Below are positions 6,516 to 8,659 of a stretch of DNA of 8,659 nt, piece after piece. Position 1 is the stretch's first letter; every line of letters begins with the position of its first letter. This DNA is from Eisenbergiella intestinigallinarum (GTDB lineage Bacteria > Bacillota > Clostridia > Lachnospirales > Lachnospiraceae): NCBI GenBank assembly GCA_019120115.1, contig DWVS01000002.1:1-8659 (forward strand). The letters are read 5' to 3'. A program made the translations under genes and the position numbers. Below the pieces are notes generated by a model. That model was not told where the DNA came from. It searched no databases and was given only the letters and a program-made list of their open reading frames with translations.

Positions 6516-6860
6516 TTAAAGAGAAGCTTTCAGCAGATTTCTGTTTTCCGTACTCTGTCCCCAGGCGTCAAGCGCCAGATTATAGGTGCTTTCCACACGG
6601 TCAGACAGTTTTTTCAGCTCCTTGTGAATCTCGTTCTGTCCATGACGGAGAGCCGAGCAGTAAGACTCCACCTTCTCCAGCCGAAGTTCCATCCCATCCT
6701 GGCGCTTCTCCAGGGCGTCGAACCTCGCGTCCATTCCGTCCAGACGTTTCTCTACGGTATCAAATCTTTCGTCTATTCCGTCGAACCTGCTGCCGATCCA
6801 GGCATCCAGCTTTTTGTCCATCATATCGGATATCGCATGCAGCAATTCCTGATTATCCAT
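6516..6860 (-). CDS. Short heptad-repeat coiled-coil protein, function unknown
   Basis: A 114-residue hydrophilic protein of unknown function. Residues 25-66 are six consecutive heptads beginning with Arg: RFDGIDE, RFDTVEK, RLDGMDA, RFDALEK, RQDGMEL, RLEKVES. Hydrophobic residues recur at the spacing expected of a parallel or antiparallel coiled coil, and a further helical stretch runs to about 100. There is no signal peptide and no membrane segment, so it is probably a cytoplasmic oligomer or adaptor. Start ATG 6860 is preceded by GGGGAGG (6869-6875) at 8 nt; a TTG two codons earlier is too close to it. A promoter with 17-bp spacing lies just upstream, predicting a very short leader. The gene is 121 bp from pcrA in the same direction. 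Similar small heptad proteins are common in Lachnospiraceae, but I do not know a function. Confidence 0.75.
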   Translation of the reverse strand: MDNQELLHAISDMMDKKLDAWIGSRFDGIDERFDTVEKRLDGMDARFDALEKRQDGMELRLEKVESYCSALRHGQNEIHKELKKLSDRVESTYNLALDAWGQSTENRNLLKASL

Positions 6861-6883
6861 AAGCAATTCCTCCCCGCTAAGCG

Positions 6884-6912
6884 ATCATACCACAAAAGAA
6901 ATGGAAAGTCTA
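6884..6912 (-). promoter_or_regulatory. Promoter of the coiled-coil gene
   Basis: On the minus strand, -35 TAGACT (6907-6912, 4 of 6 consensus) and -10 TATGAT (6884-6889) are 17 bp apart. TGG precedes the -10 as an extended element. Transcription would start near 6877, leaving a leader of under 20 nt that begins almost at the GGGGAGG ribosome binding site. Confidence 0.68.
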
Positions 6913-7066
6913 TGCAATTTCCAAAGACCAAAACCTGTATTCTGTTTCCCAAATTCATGGAAATTAGGATAGATAAAAAGAATTCGCTTCACCTGCGATC
7001 CTGCGTCTGCAACAGAAAATTGCAGTCATAGATAATTCACAGAATCGTTGATCAGGAGAAACAAAA

Positions 7067-7139
7067 TGGAGCATACGGGATTCGAACCCGTGACCTCCAC
7101 ACTGCCAGTGTGGCGCGCTCCCAACTGCGCCAATGCCCC
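7067..7139 (-). tRNA. tRNA-Ala, anticodon GGC
   Basis: A 73-nt cloverleaf on the minus strand. The 7-bp acceptor stem is GGGGCAT/ATGCTCC with the alanine identity pair G3-U70. The D arm is GCGC/GCGC, the anticodon stem CCACA/TGTGG with loop CTGGCAG (anticodon GGC, reads GCC/GCU), the T arm ACGGG/CCCGT with loop TTCGAAT, and the discriminator is A73. The 3' CCA is not encoded, so it must be added by nucleotidyltransferase. It stands alone with its own promoter; no clear terminator hairpin follows it. Confidence 0.97.
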
Positions 7140-7150
7140 ATGCACATAGT

Positions 7151-7179
7151 ATAATACCAGATAACCTTCTTCTTGGCAA
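7151..7179 (-). promoter_or_regulatory. Promoter of tRNA-Ala(GGC)
   Basis: On the minus strand, TTGCCA (7174-7179) and TATTAT (7151-7156) are 17 bp apart, with TGG before the -10. Each hexamer matches consensus at 5 of 6. The predicted start near 7144 is only about 5 nt before the mature tRNA 5' end. Confidence 0.82.
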
Positions 7180-7257
7180 GCACTTTTTCTGTTTTTTAAG
7201 GAGAACAACGGGCGCCTTTTTTTCATATCTTATATCATTAAAGAAATGGAGGATACT

Positions 7258-8274
7258 ATGAAAAAGAAGCTTATTGTAATACCCCTGGTTCTTGCCATGC
7301 TGGCGGCCAGCCTCTCGGGATGCGGAAAAAAGGATGACGCTGCGCAGGAAGAGCCGGCAGCAGCCGTGACGGAAGTAACTCTGAACGAGGTGGCGCACTC
7401 TATTTTTTACGCACCCATGTATGTGGCGATTGAGGAAGGCTATTTTGCGGAAGAAGGAATCGATTTGACCCTTGTGACGGGCTTTGGCGCCGATAAAACG
7501 ATGACGGCCGTGCTGACCGGGGAGGCAGACATTGGGTTCATGGGCTCAGAAGCATCCATCTATACTTACCTGGGAGGAACGGATGACTATGTGGTTAACT
7601 TTGCGCAGCTGACTCAGCGCGCGGGCAACTTCCTGGTTTCCAGAGAGCCAATAGACAGCTTTACCTGGGATATGCTGAAGGGAACCGATGTGCTGGGCGG
7701 CCGGGCCGGCGGAATGCCTCAGATGGTCTTCGAATATATTTTGAAAAAGAACGGAATTGATCCCAAAATCGATCTTACCATTGACCAGAGTATTGAATTC
7801 GGTTCCACCGCAGCCGCTTTCTCGGGAGGCCAGGGAGACTTCACCATTGAATTCGAGCCACATGCAACCCTCCTGGAGCAGAAAGGCGACGGCTACGTGG
7901 TGGCCTCTCTGGGCGAAGATTCGGGATATGTTCCCTATACCGCTTTTTCGGCAAGGAAGAGCTATATTGACGCCAACCCCGAGATCATCCGCGCCTTTAC
8001 CGCAGCTCTGCAGAAAGGCATGGACTATGTGCAGAACCACACGCCCGAGGAAATTGCGTCCGTGATCCAGCCCCAGTTTGAAGAGACGGACGTGGAGACC
8101 ATTACCACCATAGTAACCCGGTATTATGAACAGGATTCCTGGAAGGATAACCTGGTCTTTGAGGAAGATGCCTTCACGCTGCTTCAGAATATTCTTGAGG
8201 AAGCCGGAGAACTGGAGAAACGGGTTCCTTATGAAGACCTGGTGGATACCAGCTTTGCGGAAGATGTAAAATAG
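7258..8274 (+). CDS. ABC-transporter-type substrate-binding lipoprotein, NMT1/SsuA/TauA family
   Basis: An extracytoplasmic solute-binding lipoprotein of 338 residues. Residues 1-21 form a signal peptide (MKKK, hydrophobic core, then LSG) with lipobox L19-S20-G21-C22; Cys22 would be lipidated and anchor the protein to the outer face of the membrane. A short charged, Ala/Glu-rich linker runs to about 38. The mature domain follows the NMT1/THI5-like pattern: YAPMYVAIEEGYFAEEGIDL (51-70), then GEADIGFMGSEA (88-99), which lines the ligand cleft in this fold. Family members bind sulfonates, taurine, pyrimidine precursors or nitrate; the ligand here cannot be told. Start ATG 7258 has GGAGG (7248-7252) 5 nt upstream, better than the in-frame ATG at 7246, which overlaps it. 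No permease or ATPase gene is adjacent: divergent tRNA-Ala lies upstream and tRNA genes downstream. It therefore probably serves transporter parts encoded elsewhere. Confidence 0.9.
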   Translation: MKKKLIVIPLVLAMLAASLSGCGKKDDAAQEEPAAAVTEVTLNEVAHSIFYAPMYVAIEEGYFAEEGIDLTLVTGFGADKTMTAVLTGEADIGFMGSEASIYTYLGGTDDYVVNFAQLTQRAGNFLVSREPIDSFTWDMLKGTDVLGGRAGGMPQMVFEYILKKNGIDPKIDLTIDQSIEFGSTAAAFSGGQGDFTIEFEPHATLLEQKGDGYVVASLGEDSGYVPYTAFSARKSYIDANPEIIRAFTAALQKGMDYVQNHTPEEIASVIQPQFEETDVETITTIVTRYYEQDSWKDNLVFEEDAFTLLQNILEEAGELEKRVPYEDLVDTSFAEDVK

Positions 8275-8282
8275 CAGCAAAA

Positions 8283-8349
8283 GCTTCCTTCCAACATCCG
8301 GCCGCCTTCGCCTGTTCACTTCATATGGCCGCCGGGTGGGGAAGGGAGC
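8283..8349. repeat. 67-nt long-stem hairpin after the binding-protein gene
   Basis: A 21-bp imperfect stem. GCTTCCTTCC (8283-8292) pairs with GGAAGGGAGC (8340-8349, one G-T pair). After an AA/G internal loop, CATCCGGC (8295-8302) pairs with GCCGGGTG (8331-8338, one G-T pair). After a C/C mismatch, GCC pairs with GGC (8304-8306 and 8327-8329). The loop is 20 nt. It starts 9 bp after the stop codon. No T-run follows, so it is not a normal terminator; an mRNA 3'-end stabiliser or a palindromic repeat are alternatives. Confidence 0.75.
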
Positions 8350-8352
8350 ACC

Positions 8353-8472
8353 ATGAAATCTGTATATTCCGCACCTGTTTCGCAGTTTTTGTTCGCTATA
8401 CGTTTTCGTTTGCTCTGCGCAGTAAATGCGCAGACCCGGCTGAATAGTAACCAGTTTTTTTCAATTTTGTAA
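8353..8472 (+). CDS. Possible 39-residue small ORF, doubtful
   Basis: ATG 8353 to TAA 8470-8472 would encode 39 residues (MKSVYSAPVSQFLFAIRFRL and on). AAGGGAG (8342-8348) sits 4 nt before the ATG, slightly close for a ribosome binding site. That site lies in the 3' arm of the long hairpin. No family is recognised, and the frame overlaps a second hairpin and a T-run. It may not be translated. Confidence 0.2.
   Translation: MKSVYSAPVSQFLFAIRFRLLCAVNAQTRLNSNQFFSIL
8414..8461 (+). terminator. Weak terminator candidate before the tRNA genes
   Basis: A perfect 8-bp stem TCTGCGCA/TGCGCAGA (8414-8421 and 8427-8434) has a GTAAA loop. A run of seven T (8455-8461) comes 20 nt after the stem, too far for a canonical terminator. 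It could still mark where the binding-protein transcript ends, since the tRNA promoter starts 20 bp later. Confidence 0.35.
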
Positions 8473-8481
8473 ATTTCCCTC

Positions 8482-8509
8482 TTGTCAAATTCAAAAAATG
8501 TGGTAGAAT
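8482..8509 (+). promoter_or_regulatory. Promoter of the tRNA-Val/tRNA-Ala genes
   Basis: TTGTCA (8482-8487) and TAGAAT (8504-8509) are 16 bp apart, each 5 of 6 to consensus, with TGG before the -10. The predicted start near 8516 is only a few bases before the mature 5' end of tRNA-Val at 8519. Confidence 0.8.
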
Positions 8510-8518
8510 ACTAGTCAT

Positions 8519-8591
8519 GGAGACATAGCTCAGCCGGGAGAGCGTTCGCCTCACACGCGAAAGGTCATGGGTTCGAGCCCCGTTGCCTCCA
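8519..8591 (+). tRNA. tRNA-Val, anticodon CAC
   Basis: A 73-nt cloverleaf. The D arm is GCTC/GAGC, the anticodon stem TTCGC/GCGAA with loop CTCACAC (anticodon CAC, reads GUG), and the T arm ATGGG/CCCGT with loop TTCGAGC; the discriminator is A73. The acceptor stem GGAGACA/TGCCTCC has one non-Watson-Crick position, A5 opposite C68. CCA is not encoded. T-runs at 8592-8596 and 8603-8609 lie between it and the next tRNA gene, so both may or may not share one transcript. Confidence 0.93.
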
Positions 8592-8616
8592 TTTTTCTGG
8601 GATTTTTTTGTGAAAT

Positions 8617-8659
8617 GGGCTCGTAGCTTAGCTGGGAAAGCGCTGCGTTCGCAACGCAG
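8617..8659 (+). tRNA. tRNA-Ala, anticodon CGC (3' part outside window)
   Basis: The first 43 nt of a tRNA: acceptor 5' strand GGGCTCG, TA, D arm GCTT/AAGC, and anticodon stem CTGCG/CGCAG with loop TTCGCAA (anticodon CGC, reads GCG). The window ends exactly after the anticodon stem. G3 is present as expected for alanine, but the opposing U70 cannot be seen. It lies 25 bp after tRNA-Val. Confidence 0.82.

Noticed and set aside
6511..6524. 14-bp palindrome TCTCTTTAAAGAGA at the stop of the coiled-coil gene
   Set aside because: It gives only a 5-bp AT-rich stem and has no T-run after it on the minus strand, so it is not a convincing terminator or operator.
7007..7025. CTGCAA/TTGCAG hairpin downstream of tRNA-Ala
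   Set aside because: Only 6 bp with a 7-nt loop and no T-run on the minus strand; not supported as a terminator.
7150..7155. TATAAT on the + strand as a promoter for the binding protein
   Set aside because: It has no -35 match and no TG extension. It is explained as the complement of the tRNA-Ala -10 region, though weak activity cannot be excluded.
7546..8319. Long open frame on the - strand opposite the binding protein
   Set aside because: Antisense to a well-supported lipoprotein gene, no known domain and no ribosome binding site; it is a shadow frame.
8301..8333. GGCCGCC direct repeat
   Set aside because: Part of the arms of the long hairpin; no separate meaning.

Overview
The window looks like chromosomal DNA of a low-to-mid GC Firmicute, most likely a Lachnospiraceae-type clostridium. 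This is inferred from strong GGAGG-like ribosome binding sites, extended TGn -10 boxes, tRNA genes without an encoded CCA, a PcrA-type helicase, an RlmD/RumA-type rRNA methyltransferase with an Fe-S motif, and intergenic hairpin repeats. Base composition looks near 50% GC by eye. I see no transposase, integrase, phage or plasmid gene. Apart from several intergenic structures and small uncharacterised proteins, it reads as ordinary core genome.

Left part (1-2051, + strand): the 3' end of argG (argininosuccinate synthase) ends at a good terminator. A 98-residue DUF1294 membrane protein follows. Next comes a roughly 160 bp array of short hairpins and direct repeats (1069-1232), whose last repeat unit supplies the ribosome binding site of an orphan LytTR-type response regulator. 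A 13-bp terminator hairpin separates that gene from the convergent block that follows.

Middle part (2051-6892, - strand): four co-directional genes, read from high to low coordinates. They are a short heptad-repeat coiled-coil protein, the UvrD/PcrA helicase, a one-pass membrane protein with a very acidic tail, and the 23S rRNA m5U methyltransferase. The two small genes have recognisable extended -10 promoters, and a hairpin plus T-run lies just before the methyltransferase. They are therefore probably several transcription units and not one operon.

Right part (7067-8659): a tRNA-Ala(GGC) gene on the - strand has its own promoter. A solute-binding lipoprotein of the NMT1/SsuA/TauA type lies alone on the + strand, with no permease or ATPase gene beside it. 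A 67-nt long-stem hairpin follows it directly. The window closes with a tRNA-Val(CAC) and the first 43 nt of a tRNA-Ala(CGC).

I found no evidence of a new multi-gene system. The items most worth a second look are the hairpin array that feeds the response regulator's leader, the long hairpin after the binding protein, and the small acidic and coiled-coil proteins.
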